A DNA stretch of 64,000 bases from DASRIA01 sp963816975 (lineage in GTDB: Bacteria; Actinomycetota; Thermoleophilia; Solirubrobacterales; JBBDJG01). The position numbers and the translations under genes are program-made. The stretch is taken from contig CAWFMD010000006.1 in NCBI GenBank assembly GCA_963816975.1, forward strand, positions 1,240,001 to 1,304,000, written 5' to 3'. Positions 1-8,235 of this stretch are shown in pieces. The notes beneath the pieces are model-generated. The model saw only the letters and a program-made list of their open reading frames with translations. It had not been told where the DNA came from and ran no database searches. Every line of letters begins with the position of its first letter. The first letter of the stretch is position 1.

Positions 1-594
1 GACGACGAGATCGTCCCGATCGAGCTCGAGTCGAAGAAGGGAACCAGCGAGTTCGTCAAGGACGAGCACGTGCGGCCCGACGCGACGATGGAGGGGCTCG
101 GCAAGCTGAAGCCCGTGTTCAAGCCGGATGGGACCGTCACCGCCGGCAACGCGTCCGGCATGAACGATGCCGGCGCCGCGGTCGTGCTGATGTCCGCGCA
201 GAAGGCGGAGGAGCTCAACGCGCCCGTGCGCGCGCGCATCCTGTCCTACTCGTATTGCGGCGTGGACCCACGGATCATGGGAATCGGCCCTGTCCCCGCG
301 GTGCGCAAGGCGATGCAGCGCGCCGGCCGGTCGCTCGACGATGTCGAGGTGATCGAGCTGAACGAGGCGTTCGCCGCTCAGTCACTGGCCGTGATCAAGG
401 ACCTCGACCTCGATCGCGAGAAGGTGAACCCCAACGGCGGCGCGATCGCCCTCGGGCATCCGATCGCGGCCACGGGCGCGGTGATCACCGCGAAGATCCT
501 CTACGAGATGGAACGGCGCGATCAGGACCTCGGGCTCGTGACGCTGTGCATCGGTGGGGGCCAGGGGATCGCGATGCTGCTCAGTCGCAACTAG
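1..594 (+). CDS. Thiolase (acetyl-CoA acetyltransferase family), C-terminal half
   Basis: The reading frame is open from base 1, so the gene starts before the window; 197 codons of a family that is usually about 390-400 residues are present. The C-terminal thiolase signatures are all there: NEAFAAQ near local residue 121, GHPIAATGA with the catalytic His near residue 153, and CIGGGQG with the second catalytic Cys near residue 183. Thiolases cleave or condense 3-ketoacyl-CoA with CoA or acetyl-CoA in the cytoplasm. The N-terminal nucleophilic Cys lies outside the window. It is followed 52 bases later by an SCP2-domain gene and then an aldehyde dehydrogenase on the same strand, which suggests a lipid or sterol side-chain type catabolic operon. 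Substrate chain length cannot be told. Confidence 0.93.
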   Translation, partial: DDEIVPIELESKKGTSEFVKDEHVRPDATMEGLGKLKPVFKPDGTVTAGNASGMNDAGAAVVLMSAQKAEELNAPVRARILSYSYCGVDPRIMGIGPVPAVRKAMQRAGRSLDDVEVIELNEAFAAQSLAVIKDLDLDREKVNPNGGAIALGHPIAATGAVITAKILYEMERRDQDLGLVTLCIGGGQGIAMLLSRN

Positions 595-646
595 GGGCCG
601 CGATACGCTTCCGGCGTTGATTCAGAGAGCGAGTCGAGGAGGAGAA

Positions 647-1066
647 GTGGCGGTCTTCAAAGACGACCAAGAGGTGTACCGGTACATCGGGAAGCTGTTC
701 CAGGACCTCACGACCGACGAGGAGCTGTCGCCCAAGTTCCGCCGGGCGGACACGATCGTCCAGTACCGCTACTCCAACCCCGACTCACAGATCACGGTGA
801 AGATGAAGGAGGGCGAGGAAGGGCAGGTCGACTTCGGCCCCACGGAGATGCAGCCCGAGATCGTGATGTCGATGGACGCCGACACCGCGCACCGGTTCTG
901 GCTCGGCAAGGTGAACGTCACGATGGCGCTCGCCAAGGGCCAGATGCGGGCGAAGGGCCCGGTGGCCAAGATCCTGAAGCTGGTGCCGCTGGTCAAGCCC
1001 GTCTTTCCGCGCTACCACGCCATGCTCGCGCAGGACAACCGCGACGACCTGCTGAAGGCGGCCTGA
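647..1066 (+). CDS. SCP2 sterol-binding domain protein
   Basis: 139 residues. I chose the GTG at 647 because a GAGGAGGAGA ribosome site sits just upstream, and because residues 5' of it in the same open frame are low-complexity and unlike the family. The protein looks like the single SCP2 fold: an N-terminal helix (YRYIGKLFQDL), the central strand segment with VQYRY and ITVKM, then the hydrophobic-pocket segment AHRFWLGKVNVTMALAKGQMRAKGPVAKILKL. SCP2 proteins bind fatty acyl or sterol lipids and often sit beside thiolases in actinobacteria. It ends one base before the aldehyde dehydrogenase start, so the genes are probably cotranscribed. No catalytic function is expected. Confidence 0.85.
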   Translation: MAVFKDDQEVYRYIGKLFQDLTTDEELSPKFRRADTIVQYRYSNPDSQITVKMKEGEEGQVDFGPTEMQPEIVMSMDADTAHRFWLGKVNVTMALAKGQMRAKGPVAKILKLVPLVKPVFPRYHAMLAQDNRDDLLKAA

Positions 1067-1067
1067 C

Positions 1068-2597
1068 GTGGCTGTCGACGCACGCACGCGCGCCGAGGTC
1101 ACCCACTACAAGAACTACATCGGCGGCGAGTGGGTGGATGCGGTCTCCGGCGACACCTTCGACGTGATCAACCCCGCCACCGAAGAGGTGTTCGCGACGG
1201 TCCCCGGTGGCGGACGCGAGGACGCCCAGAATGCGATTGCGGCGGCGCGGGCGGCCTTCGACTCCGGCGTCTGGAGCGGCATCGACCCCGAGGAGCGCAA
1301 GCGCATCATGCTGTCCGTGGTGGAGCGCGTGGCGGCCGCGGAGGACGAGCTGGCGACCCTCGAGACGATGCAGGCCGGCATGACGATCCGCGCCACGAGC
1401 ACGGTCGTGATCGGCTACTGCGTGCAGCACTGGGACTACTTCGCGCGCCAGGCGACGCGGCCCATGCAGGAGGCGCTGGAGCCGGTCACCTATCCCACGC
1501 ACTCCTACAACTTCGTGCTGCGCGATCCCGTGGGCGTGTGCGCCGGCATCATCCCGTGGAACTTTCCGCTCGTGATGGCGGTCTGGAAGCTGGCGCCGGC
1601 GCTCGCGATGGGCAACACGTGTGTGTTGAAGCCGGCTTCCAACACCCCGCTGACTGCGCTGAAGCTGGCGGAGATACTCGATGACACCGAGCTGCCCAAG
1701 GGCGTCGTGAACATCATCACGGGCAGCGGATCGACGGTCGGCGAAGAGCTTGCGTCGCATCCCGACGTCGACAAGGTGGCGTTCACCGGGTCGACCGTCG
1801 TGGGGCGGCGCATCATGCAGCTCGCCTCGAGCACGATCAAGAAGACGACGCTCGAACTGGGTGGCAAGTCCCCGAACATCGTCTACGACGACGCTGACAT
1901 GGAGCAGGCCGTCGACGGCGCGCTGTGGGCCACGTTCTTCCACCAGGGCCAGATCTGCGAGTCGGGGACGCGCCTGCTCGTGCCCGCGTCCATCCACGAC
2001 GAGTTCGTGGAGCGCCTCGTCGAGCGCGCGCGGCAGATCAAGGTCGGCGACACGATGGACCACGACTCCGACCTCGGCCCGCTGGTCTCGGCCCAGCAGC
2101 GCGACACGGTCGAAGGCTACGTGCGGATCGGCAAGGAGGAAGGAGCGAAGCTCGTGCTCGGCGGCAAGCGCCCGGAGGGCGACGCCTACGCGCGCGGCTA
2201 CTGGTACGAGCCGACGATCTTCACCGAGGTGGACAACTCGATGACCATCGCGCAGGAGGAGATCTTCGGCCCGGTGCTGGGCGTGATCAAGTTCACCGAC
2301 GAGGACGACGCGATCAGGATCGCGAACGACTCGATCTACGGCCTCGCGGCCGGTGTCTGGTCGTCCGACCCGGACCGCTGCCTGGAGACCGCGAAACGGC
2401 TGCGGGCCGGCACGGTGTGGATCAACGACTACCACCTGATCAACTGCATCGCCCCCTTCGGCGGTTACAAGCAGTCCGGCATCGGGCGGGAGCTGGGGAC
2501 CTACGGCCTCGACCAGTACACCGAGGTCAAGCACGTGCACTGGGACCTGAACACGCCGGGGGAGCAGAAGCTCTCCAGCGTGCTGCTGTCCGAATAG
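1068..2597 (+). CDS. NAD(P)-dependent aldehyde dehydrogenase
   Basis: 509 residues, the usual length for the superfamily. The GTG start lies one base after the SCP2 stop. Visible motifs are the Rossmann segment PWNFPLVMAVWKLAPAL, the general base Glu in LELGGKSP near residue 263, the catalytic Cys in GQICESGTR near residue 297, and EEIFGPVLGVIKF near residue 400. The product oxidises an aldehyde to the acid in the cytoplasm. The closest general group is the ALDH1/betaine-aldehyde type, but substrate cannot be assigned. The thiolase-SCP2-ALDH order suggests oxidation of a lipid-derived aldehyde. Confidence 0.93.
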   Translation: MAVDARTRAEVTHYKNYIGGEWVDAVSGDTFDVINPATEEVFATVPGGGREDAQNAIAAARAAFDSGVWSGIDPEERKRIMLSVVERVAAAEDELATLETMQAGMTIRATSTVVIGYCVQHWDYFARQATRPMQEALEPVTYPTHSYNFVLRDPVGVCAGIIPWNFPLVMAVWKLAPALAMGNTCVLKPASNTPLTALKLAEILDDTELPKGVVNIITGSGSTVGEELASHPDVDKVAFTGSTVVGRRIMQLASSTIKKTTLELGGKSPNIVYDDADMEQAVDGALWATFFHQGQICESGTRLLVPASIHDEFVERLVERARQIKVGDTMDHDSDLGPLVSAQQRDTVEGYVRIGKEEGAKLVLGGKRPEGDAYARGYWYEPTIFTEVDNSMTIAQEEIFGPVLGVIKFTDEDDAIRIANDSIYGLAAGVWSSDPDRCLETAKRLRAGTVWINDYHLINCIAPFGGYKQSGIGRELGTYGLDQYTEVKHVHWDLNTPGEQKLSSVLLSE

Positions 2598-2643
2598 TCC
2601 CCAGGGGGGCCTTGCCATGCCTCGCCGCCGATGGTACTGTCGG

Positions 2644-2658
2644 CTGACACCCTGTCAG
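2644..2658. promoter_or_regulatory. Inverted repeat upstream of a secreted-protein gene
   Basis: Perfect 6-bp arms with a 3-bp centre, CTGACA-CCC-TGTCAG, 22 bases before the ATG at 2681. It could be an operator or the base of a small leader hairpin. It is the only clear structure in the 83-base gap after the aldehyde dehydrogenase. Function is inferred only. Confidence 0.4.
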
Positions 2659-2680
2659 GTCGGCCTCGGGGAGGATCCGG

Positions 2681-4618
2681 ATGACTCGTGCGGTGCGAAG
2701 TGTGATCGTTGTAGCAGCGATGCTGTGCGCCTCGACAGCGTCCGATGTGGCGGCGTTCGAGGTGGGAGTCTCGACCACGCCCGCGACCACTCAGGCGGCC
2801 GGGCACCCCGACTTCACGGTCCAGGTGACCCGCACGGGCACGGACGACGAAGATCTGCGCGACCTGCAGCTCGACCTGCCGCCCGGCCTGATCGGGAACC
2901 CCGAGGCCACCAGCCCCAAGTGCACCATGCCCCAGTTCCAGGCGGACACCTGCCCCGCTGGGAGTGAGGTCGGCACGGTGGAGGCGGTTGCCTCCGCGTC
3001 GCTGATCAGCCTGCCGCCCGTGCCCGGCACGATCTACGTGCTCGAACCCGATCCCGACGACGCCGCCACGCTCGGCATCGTGCTGCGTCCACCGGTGCCG
3101 TTGATCGACAAGCTGTTCTCCGTCGGTCACATCAAGACCTTCAAGACGGACGACGGCGACTTCGGGCTGCGCAACCTGGTGATGGACCTCCCGCGGACCG
3201 TCACGCTTTCCCTGCTCGGGCCGGTCGACATCACGCTCCAGTCGCTGACGCTGACGCTCAATGCCACCGCGGCCGGCGGCTTCTTCATGACCAATCCGAC
3301 CAGCTGCCAGCCGGCCACCACCGCGGTGAAGGCGGTCTCCTACCTCGACCAGGAGTCGACCGCGGAGGCCAGCTACACGCCGACCAACTGCGAGGCGGTG
3401 CCGCTCGACCCGTCGTTCGACTTCACCATGCAGGACACGAAGATCAACACCAAGACGCGCCCGACCGTGACCATCACCCTGCCCGCGGATGACGACCCGC
3501 TCGCTCAGTCGCACGTGTCGGACGTCCAGACGCGGTTCCCGCCGGGCGTGTCGCTCGACATCTTGACCGCCTTCGGCACGACGATCTGCTCGAACGCGGC
3601 GCTGGAGGCCGACAGCTGTCCGGTTGGTGCGGACATCGGCGACGCGGTGGTGAGCGTCCCGGTGTTGCCACCGGATTTCACCGGCGATGTCTACAGGGTG
3701 CCGCCCGGGCCCACCGACGTGTTCGCGTTCGGCCTGATCCTGCGCGGCCCGCGCGGGGTGAAGGCGACCGCGCGCGGCGGATCCTTCATCGACACCGCCA
3801 ACACGGAGGACGGGATCGTGCTGCGCGTCAACGCGGACTTCCTGAACCTGCCGCAGATCCCGTTCACGAAGTTCGAGATGGCGATCACGCGGGACCTGTT
3901 CATCAATCCAGGGACGTGCGGCACGCGGGACGCCACCGCTACGGTCACAGGACACAGCGGAGCGGTGCGCAACCTCACGGACCCCTACACCGTCACCGGC
4001 TGCTACCCGCGGCCGAAGGGAGCTACGCCGATCAGGGTTCCGCTGGTGCCCGCATACCGGGCCTGTACGGCGCCCAACCGCACACACGGTCCGCCGCTGG
4101 CGAGTCCGTCGTGCAACCCACCGGCCGCCGAGTCGAGCGCGCTCACCGTGGGCACGCCCGACGCCAACGGGCAGCCTGCGTCCGCCGCCGGCTTCGCGCG
4201 TTTCGGCGTCATCGTCGGGAATCCCGACACGCCCGCCGACGAGGCCGACGTGGGACTCAAGGTGAGCATCAGCGACGTGCGCGAGGTGGGCGACCTGTCG
4301 GACTACACGGGTGAGCTCAGAGCCGCTGTCACGCTGCGGATCACCGACCGCGCGAACGGCATCTCCGGCGACCAGCCCGCGACCGTGACGGACATCCCGT
4401 TCGAGTTCGACCTGGCCTGCGCCCAGGATCCGGGCCCGCCCGGGGCCGACTGCTCGGCGATCACGTCGGCGGACGCGATCACTCCCGGAATGGTGGTGGA
4501 GGGCAAGCGCGCGACCTGGCGCATGTCGCAGGTGCAGGTGCTCGACGGCGGACCCGACGGCGACACGTCCACGGCGGACAACTCCGTATTCGCGCGCCAG
4601 GGCCTGTTCGTGCCGTGA
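2681..4618 (+). CDS. Secreted repeat protein with a shared C-terminal module (mosaic family member 1)
   Basis: 645 residues with a signal peptide (basic MTRAVR, hydrophobic stretch, AxA-like site near residue 25). Two tandem copies of a beta-rich unit follow, roughly residues 25-235 and 255-450. Each carries a LPPG- or FPPG-like turn, a paired-Cys segment of the type C-x-n-TCPAGSEVGT or SCPVGADIGD, and a later cysteine before YTPTNC or YTVTGC. The last about 195 residues begin with RVPLVPAYRAC and APNRTHGPPLA and end with NSVFARQGLFVP. That module recurs in the protein at 31132-32676, and the repeat unit recurs at 49701-51449. The conserved cysteines fit extracytoplasmic disulfides. ATG start with GGGGAGGA upstream. 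No enzymatic motif is seen; adhesion, sensing or cell-surface structure are possible. Confidence 0.8.
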   Translation: MTRAVRSVIVVAAMLCASTASDVAAFEVGVSTTPATTQAAGHPDFTVQVTRTGTDDEDLRDLQLDLPPGLIGNPEATSPKCTMPQFQADTCPAGSEVGTVEAVASASLISLPPVPGTIYVLEPDPDDAATLGIVLRPPVPLIDKLFSVGHIKTFKTDDGDFGLRNLVMDLPRTVTLSLLGPVDITLQSLTLTLNATAAGGFFMTNPTSCQPATTAVKAVSYLDQESTAEASYTPTNCEAVPLDPSFDFTMQDTKINTKTRPTVTITLPADDDPLAQSHVSDVQTRFPPGVSLDILTAFGTTICSNAALEADSCPVGADIGDAVVSVPVLPPDFTGDVYRVPPGPTDVFAFGLILRGPRGVKATARGGSFIDTANTEDGIVLRVNADFLNLPQIPFTKFEMAITRDLFINPGTCGTRDATATVTGHSGAVRNLTDPYTVTGCYPRPKGATPIRVPLVPAYRACTAPNRTHGPPLASPSCNPPAAESSALTVGTPDANGQPASAAGFARFGVIVGNPDTPADEADVGLKVSISDVREVGDLSDYTGELRAAVTLRITDRANGISGDQPATVTDIPFEFDLACAQDPGPPGADCSAITSADAITPGMVVEGKRATWRMSQVQVLDGGPDGDTSTADNSVFARQGLFVP

Positions 4619-4619
4619 T

Positions 4620-5588
4620 CTAGGCCCGTGCTTGCCGGCGGGCCAACTCGACCTTCGCCTTCTTGCGGTAGCGCCTGATCTTCGCGAAGTTCTCGCGATA
4701 GGCCTGGAGCTGCGACTTGGGGATCTCGAAGCCGCCCACGAACCTGTGAGGGACCAGCGACCAGGCGCCGCGCTCGCGGACCAGGTCTCCGCGGACCTGG
4801 AAGTTGGCCTGCCACTTGAAGTCCGGATGGTGCTCGTGCGCGGTCAGGCAGACGCGGGTCGGTACCGCGGGCATCCATTCCGGCAGCTCGCCCAGCCGGA
4901 CGCGCCCGGCGGCGCGGTCGGGCTGGATCTCGACGCGGCTCGACAGCGGGAAACCGTCGGGTCCGACGACCGACAGCACCGCCGTTCTGTGGCGGCGACC
5001 CAGCTCGTCCATGCGGTCGTCCCAGGCAGGCGACCCGCCTTCCGGCGGCGGGAGGGGGATCTCGGGCTCCACTGAATGCCGGGCGCGAACCTCGTCCACG
5101 CGGGCCCCGTACAGCGTCGGCTCCTGGGAGAAGTCACCCCCGGGCCACACGAAGACGCGCTCCGGGCGGACATAGATGTAGATCCGCGTGTAGTACCAGC
5201 CGAAGAGGCCGCGCATGAATCGCGGTGGGTGCATGCTCTGGGTGGCCGGCAGCTTTTCGGCGCTCTCGCGGAAGTAGCGCTCGGCGTTGGATTCGAGGTG
5301 CTGGTCGTCGACGTGCGCGGTGCCCTGCACGAGCACGGCGCAGGGGTGCTCCAGCCGCGAGCCGGTCGGGTCCGAGAACAGCAGCGCGACATGTGGATTG
5401 CGGCCGGCGTCGTCGGCCTTCTTCGGGTAGCCGATCCCCGTGGTGACGTCGATCGCGCCCGCCCCGGCGTGGTAATAGGGCGTGACCGGCCAGGTGATCG
5501 GCTGCCCGGTCGTGTCCACCGTGGTCAGCTCGGTGGTCACGAACCGCTCGAACACGCGTTGCACGTCCTCGGGTAGCGAGGCGGTCAT
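4620..5588 (-). CDS. Tandem PNPOx-like flavin-binding domain protein
   Basis: 322 residues. I chose the second ATG (MTASLPED) over one 7 codons upstream; the gene diverges from the DUF779 gene with about 23 bases between starts. The N-terminal half (residues about 10-190) reads as a pyridoxamine-phosphate-oxidase-like split barrel: FVTTELTTVDTTGQPITWPVTPYYH, then VALLFSDPTGS and VLVQGTAHVDD. The C-terminal half (about 200-310) resembles a second, degenerate barrel (RRHRTAVLSVVGPDGFPLSSRVE). Such proteins usually bind FMN or F420 and reduce small molecules, or act as general flavoproteins. A lysine/arginine-rich tail ends the protein. Cofactor and substrate cannot be read from the sequence. 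Confidence 0.78.
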   Translation of the reverse strand: MTASLPEDVQRVFERFVTTELTTVDTTGQPITWPVTPYYHAGAGAIDVTTGIGYPKKADDAGRNPHVALLFSDPTGSRLEHPCAVLVQGTAHVDDQHLESNAERYFRESAEKLPATQSMHPPRFMRGLFGWYYTRIYIYVRPERVFVWPGGDFSQEPTLYGARVDEVRARHSVEPEIPLPPPEGGSPAWDDRMDELGRRHRTAVLSVVGPDGFPLSSRVEIQPDRAAGRVRLGELPEWMPAVPTRVCLTAHEHHPDFKWQANFQVRGDLVRERGAWSLVPHRFVGGFEIPKSQLQAYRENFAKIRRYRKKAKVELARRQARA

Positions 5589-5611
5589 CGAGGCGAGTAT
5601 AAGTTGCACAG

Positions 5612-5959
5612 GTGGGAGGGAACTCCGACATCCGGGTAGTGCTCACGGATGCAGCAACCGAGGTGATCGGGCGGGTGCGCGCCCAGCGCGGCGACGACCT
5701 GTCGCTCGTGATCGGCAATGGGTGCTGCGACTCGACCGCGCCGTTCCTGTTCGCCGGCTATCTGGCGGGCCCCAATGAGCTGGAAGTCGCCAATCTGCAC
5801 GGCGTGCGCGTGTTCGTCGAGGATGGCATCGCCCCGTCGTTCGAGGGCCGCGAGGTGGTCGTCGACGCGAGTGCGGGAGAGGTGCAGCTCGACAGCTTCT
5901 CCTGCGAAGCCGAGCTTGGCTTCCGCTTCACGCTGGACCGCCTGCCGGCGGTTCAGTAG
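5612..5959 (+). CDS. DUF779 family protein
   Basis: 115 residues. The family signature GNGCCDSTAP, a Cys-Cys pair in a glycine-rich loop, is clear at about residues 34-43. The rest has the expected DUF779 layout: RVVLTDAATEVIGRVR at the start and DSFSCEAELGFRF near the end. DUF779 proteins are short, of unknown function, and often found near aldehyde dehydrogenases, one of which lies 3 kb away here. GTG at 5612 is used, but a GTG at 5639 is possible and would remove nine residues. The last 7 bases overlap the NUDIX gene tail to tail. Confidence 0.8.
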   Translation: MGGNSDIRVVLTDAATEVIGRVRAQRGDDLSLVIGNGCCDSTAPFLFAGYLAGPNELEVANLHGVRVFVEDGIAPSFEGREVVVDASAGEVQLDSFSCEAELGFRFTLDRLPAVQ

Positions 5960-6576
5960 CCCCAATCGCCAGGCAGCAGGATGCGGGGCTCGTCACCGCT
6001 GGTGTCCACGCGGGGCAGGACCGGCTCGACGTTGGCCGCGCGGGCGGCGGTCAGCGCCTCCTCGGCCGTCCCGTAGTGCGACAGGACCTGCAGCTTGTGG
6101 ATGGTGGGGAACACCAGCAGCAGCTCACCGCGGGCGTGTCGCGCGAGCGCCTCGGCGGGCTCCAGCCAGGCCGTCTCCACGATCTCCTCTCCGTCTGGCT
6201 CCGGTGCGGAATGGGCCGGGGCGAGTGCGAGATAGAACCACGTGTCGTAGCGGACCTTCACCTCCACCGGCGTGATCCAGCGGGCGAACGGAACGAGCTC
6301 GGCAGGTTCCGGGAGGGCCACGCCCGCCTCTTCCTTCAGCTCGCGCACGGCCGTCAGGCGGTGTGCCTCGTCGTCGGTGCCCTCGCCGTCGACCGCGCCG
6401 CCGGGGAACACCCACACATCGGCCATGAACCGCGCCGCGGACGTGCGCTTGCCCATCAGCACCTGCAGGCCTGCGGACTCGTGGCGGCCGCCGCGCCGCA
6501 GCAGGATCACGGCCGCGGCGGGCCGCGGCTGCGTCGGCGCGCCCGGGTTGAGCTCCTCGATGGGGTGGTCGGTCAC
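5953..6576 (-). CDS. NUDIX hydrolase
   Basis: 207 residues, GTG start. The catalytic NUDIX helix is visible as PGGAVD...RELKEEAGV (residues about 58-86), with REL-EE-AG-V spacing intact and a longer than usual insertion between the first glycines and RE. The layout, with an N-terminal AAAVILLRRG and FMADVWVFPGG, resembles the NUDT19/CoA-pyrophosphatase-like branch. Members hydrolyse nucleoside diphosphates linked to another moiety; a CoA or NADH-type substrate would suit this CoA-rich neighbourhood but is inference. It has no close same-strand partner: rubredoxin diverges from it 64 bases away. Confidence 0.88.
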   Translation of the reverse strand: MTDHPIEELNPGAPTQPRPAAAVILLRRGGRHESAGLQVLMGKRTSAARFMADVWVFPGGAVDGEGTDDEAHRLTAVRELKEEAGVALPEPAELVPFARWITPVEVKVRYDTWFYLALAPAHSAPEPDGEEIVETAWLEPAEALARHARGELLLVFPTIHKLQVLSHYGTAEEALTAARAANVEPVLPRVDTSGDEPRILLPGDWGY

Positions 6577-6640
6577 GTCCGCCGCTGTCTACAGCAGCGA
6601 GGGCGCGTGTGTCAAACCTGTGCCAAACTAACGCGCGCGC

Positions 6641-6823
6641 GTGGCGGCCACCAGTACATCCCAGAAATGGATCTGCGAGTCGTGCGGTTTCATCTACGAC
6701 CCGGTCGAGGGCGACCTGGACGGGGGCATCGAGCCCGGCACACCGTTCGAAACCATCCCGGACGACTGGTTCTGCCCGGTCTGCGGCGCGCGTAAGAAGG
6801 ACTTCGTGCCCTACGAGGAGTAG
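6641..6823 (+). CDS. Rubredoxin
   Basis: 60 residues, GTG start. Both iron-binding knuckles are present, CESCG (residues about 12-16) and CPVCGA (about 45-50), with the usual aromatic residues Y/W (YDPVEGD, DDWFCPVC). It is a one-iron electron carrier that in actinobacteria typically serves alkane hydroxylases or flavoproteins. No hydroxylase is next to it; bioA converges immediately, its stop beginning one base after this stop. Very high certainty on family, none on redox partner. Confidence 0.95.
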   Translation: MAATSTSQKWICESCGFIYDPVEGDLDGGIEPGTPFETIPDDWFCPVCGARKKDFVPYEE

Positions 6824-8137
6824 CTACGCCGCTCGCAGTTGCGGAACGCTCTCGGTAGCCGCCTCGATCGAGTCGGCGACGACCTCCACGAGCTCCTCCA
6901 GCACATCCGCCTCGATCGACAGCGGCGGCATCAGCACGACCACGTCGCCCAGCGGGCGGACGATCGCGCCGCGGGCGCGGGCCTCGAGCGTGACGCGATG
7001 CCCGATGCGCTCGGCCGGCTCGTGCCCCATCAGCTCGATCCCGCACATGAAGCCCAGGCGGCGGACCTCCCGCACCCGCGGGAGCGGCGCGACCAGCTCG
7101 GTCAGCAGCTGGTCCAGCAGCGCGATGCGCGCCTGCACGCGCTCCAGCGTACGCTCCTGCTCGAACAGCTCGAGGGTCGCGATCGCGGCCGCACAGGCGA
7201 GCGGGTTGCCGGTGTAGGTGTGGCCGTGGAAGAACGTCCTGAACTCCTCGTGGTCGCCCAGGAACCCCTGGTACACCCGCTCGGTCGCGAGGGTCGCCGC
7301 GAGCGGCATGTACCCACCGGTGAGGCCCTTCGCGACGCACAGGAAGTCCGGCACGACGCCCTCGTGCTCGCACGCGAACATGCGACCCGTGCGGCCGAAT
7401 CCGGTCGCGACCTCGTCGCAGACCAAGAACAGTCCGTGCGCATCGCACAGGCCGCGCACCGCGCGCAGGTAGCCCGACGGCTGCAACAGCATTCCGGCCG
7501 CGCCCTGCACGAGCGGCTCGACCACAACCGCCGCGACCTCGCTGCCGTGCTTGGCCAGCAGTTGGTCGAGCGCCGCCACGTCGCCGCCCGGCACGCGGTG
7601 CGTGTCGAACAGCAGCGGCCGGTACAGCGAGTGGAACAGGTCGATGCCGCCCACGGAGACCGATCCGACCGTGTCGCCGTGGTATGAGCTCTCGAGGCAC
7701 ACGAACTTCGTGCGCGCAGGCTGAGGTTCCGGCGCCTGCCGCCAGTACTGGAACGCCATCTTGAGCGCCACCTCGACCGCGGTCGACCCGCTGTCGGAGT
7801 AGAACACGCGGCTCAGCGGCCCGGCCCGGCCGGCGCGCGCGCCGGGGGCGATCGCGACCAGGCGCCGCGCCAGTTCCTCGGCGCCCGGATGGGAAAGGCC
7901 GAGCATCGTCGTGTGCGCGACCCGATCGAGCTGATCGCGGACGGCGGCGTCGATGTGCGGGTGCCCGTGACCGTGGACGTTGCACCACAGCGACGACACG
8001 CCGTCGATGTAGCGGCGCCCGTCGGTGTCGACGAGCCACACTCCCTCGGCCGACTCGATCGACGGCGCGGGTTCGTCCTCGAAGCCCCGCATCTGCGTGA
8101 ACGGATGCCAGAGATGGGGGACACGGCGGCCGGGCAT
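6824..8137 (-). CDS. bioA: Adenosylmethionine-8-amino-7-oxononanoate aminotransferase
   Basis: 437 residues from the ATG at 8137 (MPGRRVPHLWHPFTQM). A longer open frame upstream has no family-like residues. Class III PLP aminotransferase features: HPFTQM substrate motif near residue 10, SDSGSTAVEVALKMA, SYHGDTVGS, VCDEVATGFGRTG with the PLP-contacting Asp, and the Schiff-base Lys in CVAKGLTGGYMP near residue 255. It converts KAPA to DAPA in biotin synthesis using SAM as amino donor. It is separated from bioD/F/B by a plus-strand gene, so it must use its own promoter in the short divergent gap 8138-8235. Confidence 0.93.
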   Translation of the reverse strand: MPGRRVPHLWHPFTQMRGFEDEPAPSIESAEGVWLVDTDGRRYIDGVSSLWCNVHGHGHPHIDAAVRDQLDRVAHTTMLGLSHPGAEELARRLVAIAPGARAGRAGPLSRVFYSDSGSTAVEVALKMAFQYWRQAPEPQPARTKFVCLESSYHGDTVGSVSVGGIDLFHSLYRPLLFDTHRVPGGDVAALDQLLAKHGSEVAAVVVEPLVQGAAGMLLQPSGYLRAVRGLCDAHGLFLVCDEVATGFGRTGRMFACEHEGVVPDFLCVAKGLTGGYMPLAATLATERVYQGFLGDHEEFRTFFHGHTYTGNPLACAAAIATLELFEQERTLERVQARIALLDQLLTELVAPLPRVREVRRLGFMCGIELMGHEPAERIGHRVTLEARARGAIVRPLGDVVVLMPPLSIEADVLEELVEVVADSIEAATESVPQLRAA

Positions 8138-8161
8138 CCGCGCGATGGTAGCCTCGCCCGA

Positions 8162-8184
8162 GGTCGGAACTCCGTTTTCCGACC
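8162..8184. promoter_or_regulatory. Inverted repeat in the bioA divergent promoter gap
   Basis: Perfect 8-bp arms GGTCGGAA and TTCCGACC separated by 7 bases, lying 25 bases upstream of the bioA ATG and about 50 bases upstream of the divergent membrane-protein gene. The position suits an operator controlling bioA. It does not look like the published BirA or BioQ sites I know. No similar copy is evident before bioB. Confidence 0.45.
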
Positions 8185-8235
8185 GCCCTCGATGAAGCGC
8201 GTTCTTCCCCGGAATTTCCGCCACTGGGCCTGCTC

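Noticed and set aside
993..4087. Two long minus-strand frames opposite the aldehyde dehydrogenase and the secreted protein
   Set aside because: No recognisable domains and they lie entirely antisense to well-supported genes.
8138..8224. A 29-residue N-terminal extension of BioA
   Set aside because: It would cover the divergent promoter and the inverted repeat and has no similarity to the family; the ATG at 8137 precedes the conserved HLWHPFTQM segment.
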